Assembly: GCF_003054325.1 (NCBI RefSeq)
Contig: NZ_QBKU01000007.1
Coordinates: 1 to 64,000 of the forward strand
DNA from: Sulfitobacter mediterraneus
Lineage (GTDB): Bacteria > Pseudomonadota > Alphaproteobacteria > Rhodobacterales > Rhodobacteraceae
Direction: 5' to 3'
DNA: 64,000 bases
Under the pieces are notes generated by a model. That model had not been told where the DNA came from. It saw nothing but the letters and a program-made list of their open reading frames with translations, and ran no database searches. How positions within the stretch are numbered: position 1 is the first letter of the stretch; every line of letters begins with the position of its first letter. Shown piece after piece: positions 8,467-17,705 of the stretch. Position numbers and translations under genes: made by a program.

Positions 8467-8679
8467 GTGCCCGTTCCTTGTTGCATTTCATGGCCTGTCT
8501 AACGGCAGACGTTGCTCAAACGCGGCAGAATATCGACCGAAAGCATTCCATCCGCGACGCAGTGAGGTTTATCCCGCAGCGACCTGTACCGCGAGGGGGG
8601 CGGAGCATCATAATATTCACCTTTGTTGTGAGGCGCACCACATGGACAGGGTGAGCGTGGGTCGTTAGCTCTATGCTCC

Positions 8680-9441
8680 ATGGACAAGCCCACCGCATAT
8701 ATCCTGTGCAGCACCCCGCGCAGCGGCACGACGCTTTTGTGTGATCTGCTGTCCCAGACCGGGGTGGCAGGGCATCCTGATTCCTTTTTTCGCCAGAAAA
8801 GCCTGAAGTATTGGGCAGATCTCTGGGGATTGGGGGCGCGTGTGGATTGTCAGGATGCGGCGTTCTCTGCCCGTTACCTTGCGGCGATGCGGCAGGCCGG
8901 GCAGGGCGAAACCGGGGTGTTTGGCTTGCGGCTGATGGGGTCGGATTTGCAGTTCGCCTGCGACTGGCTGGGCCGGATGCATCCTGGCAGACCCTCAGAG
9001 GCGGACAGATTCGCCGCTGCGTTTGGTCCGTTGCGCTATATCTACCTGTCGCGCAGCGACAAATTGGCCGAGGCGGTGTCCTACATCCGCGCAGAACAGA
9101 CCGGGCTGTGGCATGGCCGCCCCGATGGCAGCACGTTGGAGGAAATCGCACCAACAGTGCCACAGGGCTATGATCCGGCCCTGATCACCGCGCGTATGGC
9201 AGAGCTGTCGGCCTATGATGCCGCATGGCCGCGCTGGTTTGAGGCGCAGGGCATCGCGCCGCTGAGACTGAGCTACGAAGAGCTGGCTGCTGCGCCGCAG
9301 GCCACTCTGGCACGGGTTCTGGGCCAAATCGGTCAGAATCCGGCGCTTGCTGCCAATACCGCACCGGGGCTGCGCAAGCTGGCCGATGAGACCAGCGCCG
9401 ATTGGATCAGGCGCTATCGGGACGCGCATCCAAGCGCATAA
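8680..9441 (+). CDS. Stf0-like sulfotransferase
   Basis: Predicted cytoplasmic sulfotransferase using PAPS, 253 residues. The 5'-phosphosulfate loop appears as CSTPRSGTTLLCDLL at residues 10-24, and the Stf0 hallmarks HPDSFFR, LRLMGSDLQF and YLSRSDKLAEAVS follow, as in the trehalose 2-sulfotransferase family. The acceptor in this organism cannot be told; carbohydrate or a glycolipid is likely. It stands alone between the C1 operon (divergent) and ppx. The tail DWIRRYRDAHPSA is typical of the family. Confidence 0.85.
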   Translation: MDKPTAYILCSTPRSGTTLLCDLLSQTGVAGHPDSFFRQKSLKYWADLWGLGARVDCQDAAFSARYLAAMRQAGQGETGVFGLRLMGSDLQFACDWLGRMHPGRPSEADRFAAAFGPLRYIYLSRSDKLAEAVSYIRAEQTGLWHGRPDGSTLEEIAPTVPQGYDPALITARMAELSAYDAAWPRWFEAQGIAPLRLSYEELAAAPQATLARVLGQIGQNPALAANTAPGLRKLADETSADWIRRYRDAHPSA

Positions 9442-9528
9442 GATTTGCACGATTGTCGCACCTTCGCGCTTGCGTGTGACCGCCTGCGCGACTACCTTGA
9501 GGGCAACTCGATATGAAAGGCGCAAACC

Positions 9529-10650
9529 ATGGCGCCACAGCGTCCCAAAGGTGCGGGCGCGCTCGAAAAGGACAACAAACCGGCTCTGAGCCCCGCGCCA
9601 GTTCCGCCCAGATCGTCTGACCTCTATGCGGCCCTTGATCTGGGTACAAATAGTTGCCGCATGTTGATCGCGCAGCCCAAGGGCAGCGGTTTTCATGTGG
9701 TTGATAGTTTTTCCAAATCTGTGCAATTGGGCGCGGGGTTGGAACGTACCGGGCGTTTGTCGCGCGGATCGATGGCGCGTACCCTTCAGGCATTGCGCAT
9801 TTGCCAACAAAAACTGCGCCGCAACAAAGTGCGCCGGATGCGTCTGGTTGCAACAGAGGCCTGCCGACGGGCGCAAAATGGCGCAGAATTCATGCGCCGC
9901 ATTCAGCGTGAGACCGGCCTGCGCCTTGATATCATCAAGCCTGAGGAAGAGGCGCAGCTGGCGGTGATCTCCTGTGCGCCACTGGTCAATCACAAGACAG
10001 AAAATCTGCTGGTGGTGGATATTGGCGGCGGATCAACCGAACTCGTTTGGATCGACATCTCCAAGGTGCCCAAGAAAGACCGCGCCCAATCCATCATGCG
10101 TCTGCATTCGGGGTTCATTCAGGCCAAAACCGATATTCCGGCGGCCAAAGTCGTCGATTGGATCTCTGTGCCGCTTGGCGTGGCGACCCTGCGCGACCAG
10201 TTCAGTGATGTGGATGATGACGCGGCCCGGTTTGCCCTGATGAGTTGGTTCTTTGAGGAAAATTTGCAGGACTTTACCCCCTATCACTCGGCCCAGCCGC
10301 AGGAACGGTTCCAGATTGTCGGCACCTCGGGCACTGTCACAACCGTCGCCGCCAGCCATCTGGGCCTGCGCCGCTATGACCGCACAAAGGTGGACGGGCT
10401 GCGGATGACCACCGATCAGATCGATAAGGTGATCCATTCCTATCTGGCAATGGGGCCCAATGGCCGCCGCGCCGATCCGCGGATCGGGCAGGACCGGTCG
10501 GCGTTGATCATGTCGGGGGCGGCGATTTTGCAGGCCTTGATGCGCTGCTGGCCCACGGACCGGCTTTCGGTTGCGGATCGCGGTCTGCGCGAGGGTCTGT
10601 TATATGCACAAATGAGCGCCGATGGCGTATTGGAAGAAGGGGCCTATTGA
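9529..10650 (+). CDS. ppx: Ppx/GppA family exopolyphosphatase or pppGpp phosphatase
   Basis: ASKHA-fold phosphatase of 373 residues that degrades polyphosphate or converts pppGpp to ppGpp. The first phosphate loop is [14 protein letters not shown] (about 35-48), the second is [13 protein letters not shown] (about 162-174), and the third is [15 protein letters not shown] (about 263-277). It lacks the C-terminal HD domain of long Ppx proteins, as is common in alphaproteobacteria. It is followed by rlmE one base after its stop, a pairing frequent in this group. The two activities cannot be separated by eye. Confidence 0.87.
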   Translation: MAPQRPKGAGALEKDNKPALSPAPVPPRSSDLYAALDLGTNSCRMLIAQPKGSGFHVVDSFSKSVQLGAGLERTGRLSRGSMARTLQALRICQQKLRRNKVRRMRLVATEACRRAQNGAEFMRRIQRETGLRLDIIKPEEEAQLAVISCAPLVNHKTENLLVVDIGGGSTELVWIDISKVPKKDRAQSIMRLHSGFIQAKTDIPAAKVVDWISVPLGVATLRDQFSDVDDDAARFALMSWFFEENLQDFTPYHSAQPQERFQIVGTSGTVTTVAASHLGLRRYDRTKVDGLRMTTDQIDKVIHSYLAMGPNGRRADPRIGQDRSALIMSGAAILQALMRCWPTDRLSVADRGLREGLLYAQMSADGVLEEGAY

Positions 10651-10651
10651 G

Positions 10652-11386
10652 ATGGGCAAGACACCTACTGGCAAGAACACCTCCGGACGGGGCCAGCGCG
10701 ACCTCAAGGTCAAGGTCAAATCCGCACGCGGGCGCACCACCAGTTCGACCCGCTGGTTGCAGCGGCAGTTGAATGATCCTTATGTGAAACGCGCGCAATC
10801 CGAAGGGTATCGCGGGCGTGCGGCCTATAAGATCATGGAGCTGGACGATAAATTCCGGTTCCTTGTTCCCGGCGCGCGGATCGTTGATCTGGGCGCGGCA
10901 CCAGGCGGCTGGTGTCAGGTGGCGGTCAAGCGCAGCAATGTTCTGGCCGAGCGCGGCGGCAAGGCCGTGGGCACCATTCTTGGCGTTGATTTGCAAGAGA
11001 TGGAGCCGATTGCGGGCTGCGAATTGCACCAGCTTGATTTCATGGAAGACGATGCCGATCTGCAAGTCAAGGAATGGCTGGGCGGCAAGGCTGATGTGGT
11101 GATGTCGGACATGGCGGCCTCGTCATCGGGTCACAAACAGACTGACCACTTGCGCATTATCGCCCTGTGCGAGGCTGCGGCCTATTTCGCCTTTGACGTG
11201 CTTGATGAGGGCGGCACGTTTGTCGCCAAGGTTCTGGCCGGCGGTGCCGAAGGGGATCTGCAAAAGCTGCTGAAACAGCGGTTCACCAAGGTCCACAACT
11301 ACAAACCACCGGCCAGTCGCTCAGACAGTTCTGAGAAATTTGTTGTGGCACTGGGCTTTCGCGGTGAGGTTCCGGACCAAGGTTAA
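10652..11386 (+). CDS. rlmE: 23S rRNA (uridine-2'-O-) methyltransferase RlmE/FtsJ
   Basis: Methylates U2552 of 23S rRNA in the late 50S subunit. The 244 residues begin with a basic tail and then show the Rossmann SAM site [15 protein letters not shown] (about 75-90), the catalytic D in [13 protein letters not shown], and the second K in FVAKVLAGG; the family K-D-K-E tetrad can be traced. I choose the ATG at 10652, one base after the ppx stop region, because GGAAGAAGG lies upstream; an earlier in-frame ATG at 10622 falls inside ppx. Expression is probably coupled to ppx. Confidence 0.92.
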   Translation: MGKTPTGKNTSGRGQRDLKVKVKSARGRTTSSTRWLQRQLNDPYVKRAQSEGYRGRAAYKIMELDDKFRFLVPGARIVDLGAAPGGWCQVAVKRSNVLAERGGKAVGTILGVDLQEMEPIAGCELHQLDFMEDDADLQVKEWLGGKADVVMSDMAASSSGHKQTDHLRIIALCEAAAYFAFDVLDEGGTFVAKVLAGGAEGDLQKLLKQRFTKVHNYKPPASRSDSSEKFVVALGFRGEVPDQG

Positions 11387-11501
11387 CCTGACGCTAACCA
11401 GTACCACAGAGACTGCATGGCGATTCATCCCGCTTTAACGCCCCTTTCCTAGGCTCACCCGTGGTTTGCGCCCGGTGGCGCAGTGGAGTTGGGGAAATGT
11501 A

Positions 11502-11981
11502 ATGACACGCTATGTGATGGCGGCGCTTGTTTGGATGTTGGCCGCGCCGGGCTGGGCGCAGGATCGGCCGATGGCAATTCTGCGGTTTATCGACCGGGAT
11601 GTGATGACTTGGGTCAATGATGCACGGCTGGTGGGCGCCTTGACGGATCCGCCACTTGCCGCACAAGCGGCCCATCCGGCGCATGTGGTCCTGCAAGGGC
11701 ATCTGCAAGACGCAGAAGGGCGCATCAGCTCGATTTCGCTGCGTGATCTGGACGGGATGACCCTAGCAGAGAGGCGATCTGGTGATGCAGTGGCGGATCT
11801 GGTTCGAAATTGCCTGCGCCAGCATTACGAAGCCGCGCCTTGGCAATTTGAGATATTTGATGCCTCGGGCGATCCGGCCCAAACTGAACGCGCACGGGCC
11901 GTCTTTGCCTTGACCGATCCCAGCAATGGGCGGGTTATTGGTACCTTGATTGTAGAGCTGGACGGCGCTGCGTTTTTCTGA
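11502..11981 (+). CDS. Secreted hypothetical protein
   Basis: I do not recognise this 159-residue protein. It has a clear Sec signal peptide (hydrophobic core MAALVWMLAAPGWAQ, likely cleaved after AQ), then a mixed alpha/beta domain without cysteine pairs or known motif: middle segment HVVLQGHLQDAEGRISSISL and C-terminal strand GRVIGTLIVELDGAAFF. The ATG at 11502 is preferred over 11466 since only it gives a proper signal peptide. It stands alone after rlmE, and its end overlaps a possible small gene on the other strand. Confidence 0.6.
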   Translation: MTRYVMAALVWMLAAPGWAQDRPMAILRFIDRDVMTWVNDARLVGALTDPPLAAQAAHPAHVVLQGHLQDAEGRISSISLRDLDGMTLAERRSGDAVADLVRNCLRQHYEAAPWQFEIFDASGDPAQTERARAVFALTDPSNGRVIGTLIVELDGAAFF

Positions 11982-12216
11982 GGCGCATCTGGGTAACACG
12001 GTTGATAACAGACCGGCCAAACCTGTGACTTGCAGTTCTGCTTGTTTTTGATCGAACACCCAAAGACGCCAAAGCCCGCGATTTCAGGCGATCGGCATCT
12101 TTGTCTGACAGGGCGCAATGTGGCTTGGCCGCGGCCCGATTTGATAGCGCTGTCTGGCGCATCAGTTCGAACATCTTGGCCTGTGCGGTCTGCCGCGCCG
12201 TTGGAACATTCTGCAT
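11935..12216 (-). CDS. Possible small basic protein (uncertain)
   Basis: A 93-residue leftward ORF in the otherwise empty 11982-12311 stretch. The first 50 residues look protein-like (MQNVPTARQTAQ..., then SDKDADRLKSRALASLGV, an amphipathic basic helix) and the ATG at 12216 has AGGGG six bases upstream. The last third is rich in Arg/Ser and its codon use is less convincing, overlapping the end of the rightward secreted-protein gene by 47 bases. It may be a small regulator, or decayed at its 3' end. No family is recognised. Nothing else is seen in this stretch. Confidence 0.35.
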   Translation of the reverse strand: MQNVPTARQTAQAKMFELMRQTALSNRAAAKPHCALSDKDADRLKSRALASLGVRSKTSRTASHRFGRSVINRVTQMRLRKTQRRPALQSRYQ

Positions 12217-12311
12217 GGGCATCCCCTTTGCTTTTCAGGGGGAGGATGCCCATGCAATTCTGGCCGCCTTAAGACAGGTGTGCGGCCATTGCGAGGTGAT
12301 CGCGTGCCGTA

Positions 12312-12752
12312 TCAGCTGGCGGCGGGGGCCGCATCACCGCTGGATTGCCGTTTCAGATGGCTGCCAAGCCACAGACCCAAGAGCATCATCGGCAGGAAAA
12401 TCAAAACCCCCGGCGCCATCATTGGCAGCGCTGTCCAGGCCGGACCGGGGCAAAGCCCGCCAATACCCCAACCAATGCCAAAGAGCGCAGAACCGACCAG
12501 CAGCGGCCGGTCAATTTGCGCCGCTGTGGGCATCTGAAACACATCCGCCAGGGCAGGAGCTGGCCGATTGAGGATCAAACGATAGCCGATGAATGTCGTC
12601 ACCGAGGCACCGCCCATCACAAAGGCAAGGCTTGGATCCCAAGTGCCTGCTACATCGAGGAAATTCAGCACCTTAGCAGGGTTTGACATGCCAGAGATAA
12701 CGAGGCCGACGCCAAAGACCAGACCGGAAAGTAGACCAAAAAGAATATGCAT
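12312..12752 (-). CDS. YeeE/YedE-family membrane protein, second half (PmpB-like)
   Basis: 146-residue inner-membrane protein with about four hydrophobic segments, DUF6691/YeeE type. The glycine- and cysteine-containing motifs GLVISGMSNPAKVLNFLD and GWGIGGLCPGPAW match the half-transporter family thought to carry reduced sulfur species such as thiosulfate or persulfides. I choose the ATG at 12752 (AAGGAG upstream). It follows its partner by ten bases; the pair together equals one full YeeE-like transporter. Both face an ArsR-family thiol regulator, supporting a role in sulfide or persulfide handling. Confidence 0.82.
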   Translation of the reverse strand: MHILFGLLSGLVFGVGLVISGMSNPAKVLNFLDVAGTWDPSLAFVMGGASVTTFIGYRLILNRPAPALADVFQMPTAAQIDRPLLVGSALFGIGWGIGGLCPGPAWTALPMMAPGVLIFLPMMLLGLWLGSHLKRQSSGDAAPAAS

Positions 12753-12762
12753 CTGATGCTCC

Positions 12763-13215
12763 TTAAACCATGTGCCGCAGGACAAAAACCGTGACGCCCG
12801 CCGTTGCCATGAACGTGCAGACAGCGATCAACGACCGAGGCGAGAGCCGCGCCAAACCGCACACCCCATGCCCGGAGGTGCAGCCCGATCCAAGACTGGT
12901 GCCGACGCCAACCACAATCCCCGCAATGGCCATGCCGATCAGGGATGTTGGCACGGTCTGCGCGGGCAGTTGCCCGGCAAAAACGCTGTAAAGCAGCGGC
13001 GCGGCGATCAGACCGGCCACAAAGGCCAGCCGCCAGGCCAGATCTGTTGGCGCCCCGCGCATGGGCAGAAACGCAGCCATCATGCCGCTGGTGATGCCGG
13101 ATATTCCTGCGATCCGTCCAAAAAGCCCCATCACCATCAAGGCGCTGATCCCGATCAGGATGCCGCCCACGAGGGACAGCAGCGGCGTAAATTCTGTTGC
13201 AGTGGACAATTCCAT
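12763..13215 (-). CDS. YeeE/YedE-family membrane protein, first half (PmpA-like)
   Basis: 150-residue inner-membrane protein with about four to five hydrophobic segments. It holds the YeeE signature GVGTSLGSGCTSGHGVCGLARLS near residues 103-125, whose cysteines are thought to line the path of sulfur substrates. It is the first gene of a two-gene leftward operon. The 97-base gap to the divergent regulator contains an AT-rich palindrome. Family members are named PmpA when split in this way. Confidence 0.85.
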   Translation of the reverse strand: MELSTATEFTPLLSLVGGILIGISALMVMGLFGRIAGISGITSGMMAAFLPMRGAPTDLAWRLAFVAGLIAAPLLYSVFAGQLPAQTVPTSLIGMAIAGIVVGVGTSLGSGCTSGHGVCGLARLSPRSLIAVCTFMATAGVTVFVLRHMV

Positions 13216-13280
13216 AAGCGCAAACTCCGTTGTGTTGCGGCGCTCTTGCAGCGCCTGACTGATGTGATATAAATAAGAAA

Positions 13281-13295
13281 TTACTAAATTAGCAA
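13281..13295. promoter_or_regulatory. Palindromic operator between PmpAB-like genes and the ArsR regulator
   Basis: TTACTAAATTAGCAA is a near-perfect inverted repeat (TT.CTAA.TTAG.AA) in a very AT-rich stretch that contrasts with the GC-rich surroundings. It sits 18 bases before the regulator ATG and 66 bases before the transporter start, so binding could block both. ArsR/BigR proteins bind AT-rich palindromes like this; assignment to this regulator is inference. Confidence 0.6.
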
Positions 13296-13312
13296 TATCT
13301 AAAGTATAAAAT

Positions 13313-13621
13313 ATGTCTGAAACACTTTCCTCCGGGCTTGAAGAAAAAGCCGATCATGTCGCGGGGCAGCTGTCTCTCTTGGCCAACCCGCGCCGATTAC
13401 TGATCCTGTGCAAACTGGCAGAGGGGGAATGCAGCGTTGGTGCCCTGCATGAAACGCTCGACCTTGGGCAATCCGCGCTGAGCCAGCATTTGGCCAAGCT
13501 GCGGGCGGGCGGTGTGGTGGATACGCGCAGGCAGGGGCAGACGATCTTTTACCGGATTGCGGACCCAAAAATGCAGGCGCTGATGGGCACCCTCTATGAT
13601 GTATACTGCCGCGAGGATTGA
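13313..13621 (+). CDS. ArsR-family regulator, BigR/SqrR-like
   Basis: 102-residue winged-helix repressor. The recognition region is TLDLGQSALSQHLAKLRAGGVV and the wing is DTRRQGQTIFYRIAD. Cys33 and Cys40 lie in the helix ILCKLAEGECSVG and Cys99 near the C-terminus (DVYCRED); the Cys40/Cys99 pair fits the two thiols that persulfide-sensing BigR and SqrR use to form a polysulfide bridge. It diverges from the YeeE/YedE pair with a palindrome between. I infer that it represses the transporters and itself until sulfide or persulfide appears. Metal-site residues of ArsR/SmtB sensors are not obvious. Confidence 0.8.
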   Translation: MSETLSSGLEEKADHVAGQLSLLANPRRLLILCKLAEGECSVGALHETLDLGQSALSQHLAKLRAGGVVDTRRQGQTIFYRIADPKMQALMGTLYDVYCRED

Positions 13622-13710
13622 TCGCAGTTTCGCCAAATCCGACAATCCCTCTTGAAGCCCCTGATCTTGCCACGCATTGATGGCACAACAGAAATTCGGG
13701 GGGCGGCGGC

Positions 13711-16700
13711 ATGTCGGACAATTGGACAGAGATACTCAAAACCCATTGGGGTATCACGGCGCAGCTTGAACCGCTGGATGGCGAGTATGATCTGAACTTT
13801 CGTGTCAATCAAGACGACGGAAAGACCAGCATTCTCAAGGTGATGCGGGCAGGGTGCGACGCCGGTCTGATCGAAATGCAGATCAAAGCGCTGGATCATG
13901 TTGCAGCGCAAGCGCCTGAGGTGCCGATGCCGCGGGTCATTCCGGCCAATGATGGCAGCGCGATGATCACGGCCAAAGATGGTGCAGGGCAGGCGCGGCT
14001 GATCTGGTTGCAATCAGCCTTGCCGGGGATCTGCTATGCCAAGTTTAGCCCACATAGCATGGCTCTGATTTCCGATCTGGGGGCGCAGAACGGCAGGCTG
14101 ACCGCCGCACTTGTTGATTTCGATCACCCTGCCTTGGCGCGTGATTTCAAATGGAACCTGATGCAGGCAGGTTGGATCAAAGCTGAGCTGGACTGTGTCA
14201 CAGACACCAGCCGCCGCGCGATCTTGGCCGGGATTTGCGAGGAATTTGATGCGCTGCAAAACGCTCTTGCCGGTTTGCCGCAACAGGCCATTCACAATGA
14301 TCTAAATGATTATAACGCCTTGGCAGATCACAGCACGGGCAACCCGCATATTTCTGGTGTGATCGATCTGGGCGATATGTGCCGTGCGCCGCGCATCTGC
14401 GATCTGGCTATCACGGCGGCTTATGCGGTTTTGGATCACCCGGAGCCAGAGCAGGCGCTCACCGGGTTGGTCAAAGGCTATCATCAGGTGCATCCGCTTA
14501 CGGGAGCCGAGATTGATAAGCTGTTGCCGTTGCTGCGGATGCGATTGGCCAAAAGCATCGTCAATTCTACGTTGATGGCGCAGGAAAATCCCGACGATCC
14601 CTACATCACAATCTCTCAAGCGCCCGCTTGGCGGTTCCTGGAGGGGCCAGAGCTGAACGTCGAGATGCTGCGGATGCGTCTGCGCAGTGCATGCGGATTG
14701 CCGATCAATGATGCGGCCGCGCGGGTCGCGTTGTGGCTGGATCAGTCGCGTGGCGGTTTTGCGCAAATCATTGGCCAGTCCCTGTCGGATGCCCCCATGG
14801 AGGCTTTGGCGGTTGAAGCGGCGACCTGTCCGCGCAATCCTTTTGACATCACCGATCACGAGGCCGCGACGCTGGGCGCAGATCGGTTCGGCCCCGATGA
14901 TATCTGGATGGGCTATTACAGTGAGCCGCGATTGGTTTACACCGCCCCCGCATTCCGAAAGGGAAAATGGAAGGCCTCGAACCGGCGCACGGTGCATCTT
15001 GGCGTGGATGTCTTTGCCCCCGCCGGACAGGAACTGATGGCGCCAATGGCCGCTACGGTTGCCTTTGTCGAGGATCGGCGCGGGCGTTTGGACTACGGCG
15101 GCATGGTTATTCTGCGCCATGAAACCCCGCAGGGTGACGCTTTTCACAGCCTTTATGGTCACCTTGATCCGGCGAGCATTGCAGGTCTGGAACTGGGCCA
15201 GAGCATCGCAAAGGGCGAGGTGTTTTGCCGCCTGGGCGCGGCAGATTGCAACGGCGGTTGGGCGCCGCATCTGCATTTTCAGCTGGCGCTGTCATTGGCA
15301 GGTATGGGCACGGATTGGCCCGGAGTGGCTGATCCCGATGAGCTGGATCTTTGGGGCGCGATTTGTCCCAATCCGGCGGCGCTCTTGAACCTTGATGACG
15401 TTTATGTCGCCCACCAAGACACTGATAAAAATGGTATTCTCGAAAAGCGGCAGGCGCATTTTGGCGGCAACCTCAAGCTGAGCTATAGCGATCCGGTGAT
15501 GTTGATGCGGGGGTGGAAGCATCATCTGTTTGATGAATGGGGCCGGCCCTATCTGGATGCCTACAACAACGTGCCGCATGTTGGCCACGCCCATCCGCGC
15601 ATTCAGGCGGTCGTGGCCGACCAACTGCTGCGGATGAATTCCAATACCCGCTATCTGCATCCGGCGCAGACCGCCTTTGCGGACAAATTGATGTCAAAAC
15701 TACCGCCGGAGCTGTCGGTCTGTTGGTTCCTCAATTCCGGCACCGAGGCCAACGAGCTGGCGCTGCGGTTGGCCCGCGCGGCCAGTGGGGCGAAAGGGAT
15801 GATCACGCCCAATCACGGCTATCATGGCAATACCACCGGGGCGATCGACATTTCGGCCTATAAGTTCAATGCCAAGGGCGGCGTGGGGCAACCCGATTGG
15901 GTGGAACTGGTTGATATTCCAGATGACTATCGCGGTATCTTTGGCCGCGATGACCCTAAGCGGGGCGGCAAATATGCGGCACAGGTGGATCAGGCGATCG
16001 CCGCATTGGCAGATCGTGGTCACAGGCCCGCAGGCTTTATCGCGGAGACCTTCCCTTCGGTCGGCGGACAGATCATTCCGCCGGATGGCTATCTTAAGGG
16101 CGTTTATGAGCGCATCCGCGCGGCTGGCGGGATTTGTATCGCGGACGAGGTGCAGACCGGATTGGGGCGGCTTGGCGACCACTATTTCGCGTTTGAAGCG
16201 CAGGGCGTGGTGCCGGATATTGTCGTGCTTGGCAAACCCATCGGCAACGGCCATCCCTTGGGCGTGTTGATCACCACGCCTGAAATCGCCGCCGCCTTTG
16301 CCAAGGGTCCTGAGTTTTTCTCGACCTTTGGCGGCTCAACGCTTTCGTGCCGTGTGGGTAAAACCGTGCTGGACATTGTTGATGACGAAGGGCTGATGCA
16401 GAACGCTGCAACGATGGGCGCTATGTTAATGTCAGGCCTCAAGAACATGTCGGAAGCTCATGATATTATTGGAGATGTGCGCGGTATGGGTTTGTTTGCC
16501 GGAGTTGAACTTGTGACGGATCGCGCCACAAAAGAACATGCGACGGAACAGTGCAGTTATGTTCTTAACCGGATGCGAGAGGAACGGATTTTGATGGGCC
16601 GGGAGGGGCCGGATGACAATATCCTGAAAATCCGACCACCGCTAAGCGTGGACGCAGAAGGCATTGAGATGTTGCTGGATCGGCTGGATGCGGTGCTGGG

Positions 16701-16722
16701 CGAGACCGGCAGCAGGCCCTGA
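13711..16722 (+). CDS. Kinase / M23 peptidase / class III aminotransferase three-domain fusion
   Basis: 1003-residue protein with three domains. Residues 1-300 are an aminoglycoside-phosphotransferase-fold kinase: HNDLNDYN (195-202) is the catalytic loop and IDLGD (218-222) the metal site. Residues about 400-555 are a LytM/M23-like domain with HLGVD (429-433), LYGHLD (481-486) and HLHF (520-523) keeping the zinc ligands. Residues about 570-1003 are a PLP class III aminotransferase with IADEVQTGLGR and the Schiff-base Lys842 in GKPIGNGHPLG. The kinase plus aminotransferase resembles hydroxylysine kinase and phosphohydroxylysine/phosphoethanolamine phospho-lyase, so phosphorylation and elimination of an amino alcohol is a reasonable guess. 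The M23 domain in a protein without a signal peptide is odd. It converges on the amine/ligase operon, stops two bases apart. Confidence 0.88.
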   Translation: MSDNWTEILKTHWGITAQLEPLDGEYDLNFRVNQDDGKTSILKVMRAGCDAGLIEMQIKALDHVAAQAPEVPMPRVIPANDGSAMITAKDGAGQARLIWLQSALPGICYAKFSPHSMALISDLGAQNGRLTAALVDFDHPALARDFKWNLMQAGWIKAELDCVTDTSRRAILAGICEEFDALQNALAGLPQQAIHNDLNDYNALADHSTGNPHISGVIDLGDMCRAPRICDLAITAAYAVLDHPEPEQALTGLVKGYHQVHPLTGAEIDKLLPLLRMRLAKSIVNSTLMAQENPDDPYITISQAPAWRFLEGPELNVEMLRMRLRSACGLPINDAAARVALWLDQSRGGFAQIIGQSLSDAPMEALAVEAATCPRNPFDITDHEAATLGADRFGPDDIWMGYYSEPRLVYTAPAFRKGKWKASNRRTVHLGVDVFAPAGQELMAPMAATVAFVEDRRGRLDYGGMVILRHETPQGDAFHSLYGHLDPASIAGLELGQSIAKGEVFCRLGAADCNGGWAPHLHFQLALSLAGMGTDWPGVADPDELDLWGAICPNPAALLNLDDVYVAHQDTDKNGILEKRQAHFGGNLKLSYSDPVMLMRGWKHHLFDEWGRPYLDAYNNVPHVGHAHPRIQAVVADQLLRMNSNTRYLHPAQTAFADKLMSKLPPELSVCWFLNSGTEANELALRLARAASGAKGMITPNHGYHGNTTGAIDISAYKFNAKGGVGQPDWVELVDIPDDYRGIFGRDDPKRGGKYAAQVDQAIAALADRGHRPAGFIAETFPSVGGQIIPPDGYLKGVYERIRAAGGICIADEVQTGLGRLGDHYFAFEAQGVVPDIVVLGKPIGNGHPLGVLITTPEIAAAFAKGPEFFSTFGGSTLSCRVGKTVLDIVDDEGLMQNAATMGAMLMSGLKNMSEAHDIIGDVRGMGLFAGVELVTDRATKEHATEQCSYVLNRMREERILMGREGPDDNILKIRPPLSVDAEGIEMLLDRLDAVLGETGSRP

Positions 16723-16724
16723 GA

Positions 16725-17696
16725 TCAAGCCGCGCCGGGGATTTGTACCCGGCGTCCGCCTTCTTGAAAGGCATCCATCTCAAGCGGCCAGATCGTACCT
16801 GGCCAGCGGACTTCCATCTGTTGCAGGCGTGGCCGGTAGACGGCCGTATAAAGCGTCCCAAATCCGGCATCAAAAGCGGTTGAATACAGCGGCGGACGCA
16901 GGAAGGCGCCGATGAACTTGTCTTCGGGGTCGCGGTGCAGGGTCAGGCGTTGCAACAAGAAGCGTTCGCGTTCCACAGTCGCGGTAAACCGTGCATGGCT
17001 CACCCATTCAACGTTTTCTTGATGGTTCGTTGCCACGGCGGCATGGGTGATCACCGCAGGGCGATCCGGGGCCATCATAGCGGTCAGGTAATGGCGTTTG
17101 GCATCCAGAACGGTGACGTTATAGCTCATATGGGTCGGCACGCGGGCCAGAACCGCACCTGCCTCTTCGGCGGTTGCGCAGGTTTGCAGGACATAGCGCA
17201 GGATCAGCGGCACACCAAAACCGGTCCCGACCACCCGCCGCCCGCCAAAAGTCAGCGAGATTGCTAGGCCAGCATCGTTCATGCCGTCCACCATGCCCCA
17301 AAGCCCGTCAGAGGTGCCCATAACCCGGCGGCCCTGCCATCCTGTGTGCAGGATCAGGCTGTCAAAGGCATTGGGGTTATAGTCGTAGTTGCGCACCAGA
17401 ACCGGCTCTTCGCCCGTCCAGATCGCCTGAGAACAGCCGGACAGGTAGGGCGGAGGGCAATAAAAACTGAGGAACCGCGCCGCCTGATCGCCGCCGCCTG
17501 CCAGATCACACAGATCGTCATAAAGCGGGACAATCTCGGGCATGTGTTCTTTCAGGGCGCGTTTGCTCTCCAGATAGCTGGGGCGGGCGCTGTCGCCCTC
17601 TTTGAGCCACCAGCGCCTATAATCGGGCCAATATTCCGCGAAAAGCCCGGCCCATTTGGGGCCGGGCAGGTTTTCGCTGAGGGCGCGCCAGTGCAT
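16725..17696 (-). CDS. C45-type Ntn hydrolase / acyltransferase
   Basis: 323-residue protein of the acyl-CoA:6-aminopenicillanic acid acyltransferase-like (peptidase C45) group, which makes or breaks amide bonds with an N-terminal nucleophile. The likely nucleophile is Cys88 in LSGCSQAIW, followed by VLVRNYDYNP and the oxyanion region GTSDGLWGMVDGMNDAGLAISL. Family members often mature by self-cleavage before this Cys; a leader of 87 residues would be long but possible. There is no signal peptide, so it acts in the cytoplasm. It is the last gene of the operon with nitrilase, PLP decarboxylase and ATP-grasp ligase, 9 bases after the ligase. Substrate unknown; an amide of a polyamine or amino acid is my inference. 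Confidence 0.78.
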   Translation of the reverse strand: MHWRALSENLPGPKWAGLFAEYWPDYRRWWLKEGDSARPSYLESKRALKEHMPEIVPLYDDLCDLAGGGDQAARFLSFYCPPPYLSGCSQAIWTGEEPVLVRNYDYNPNAFDSLILHTGWQGRRVMGTSDGLWGMVDGMNDAGLAISLTFGGRRVVGTGFGVPLILRYVLQTCATAEEAGAVLARVPTHMSYNVTVLDAKRHYLTAMMAPDRPAVITHAAVATNHQENVEWVSHARFTATVERERFLLQRLTLHRDPEDKFIGAFLRPPLYSTAFDAGFGTLYTAVYRPRLQQMEVRWPGTIWPLEMDAFQEGGRRVQIPGAA

Positions 17697-17705
17697 AGGC
17701 AGTCC

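Noticed and set aside
14302-15276. 324-codon leftward frame inside the fusion gene
   Set aside because: Antisense shadow of the kinase and M23 domains; composition rich in Arg/Gln/His, no start signal, no motif.
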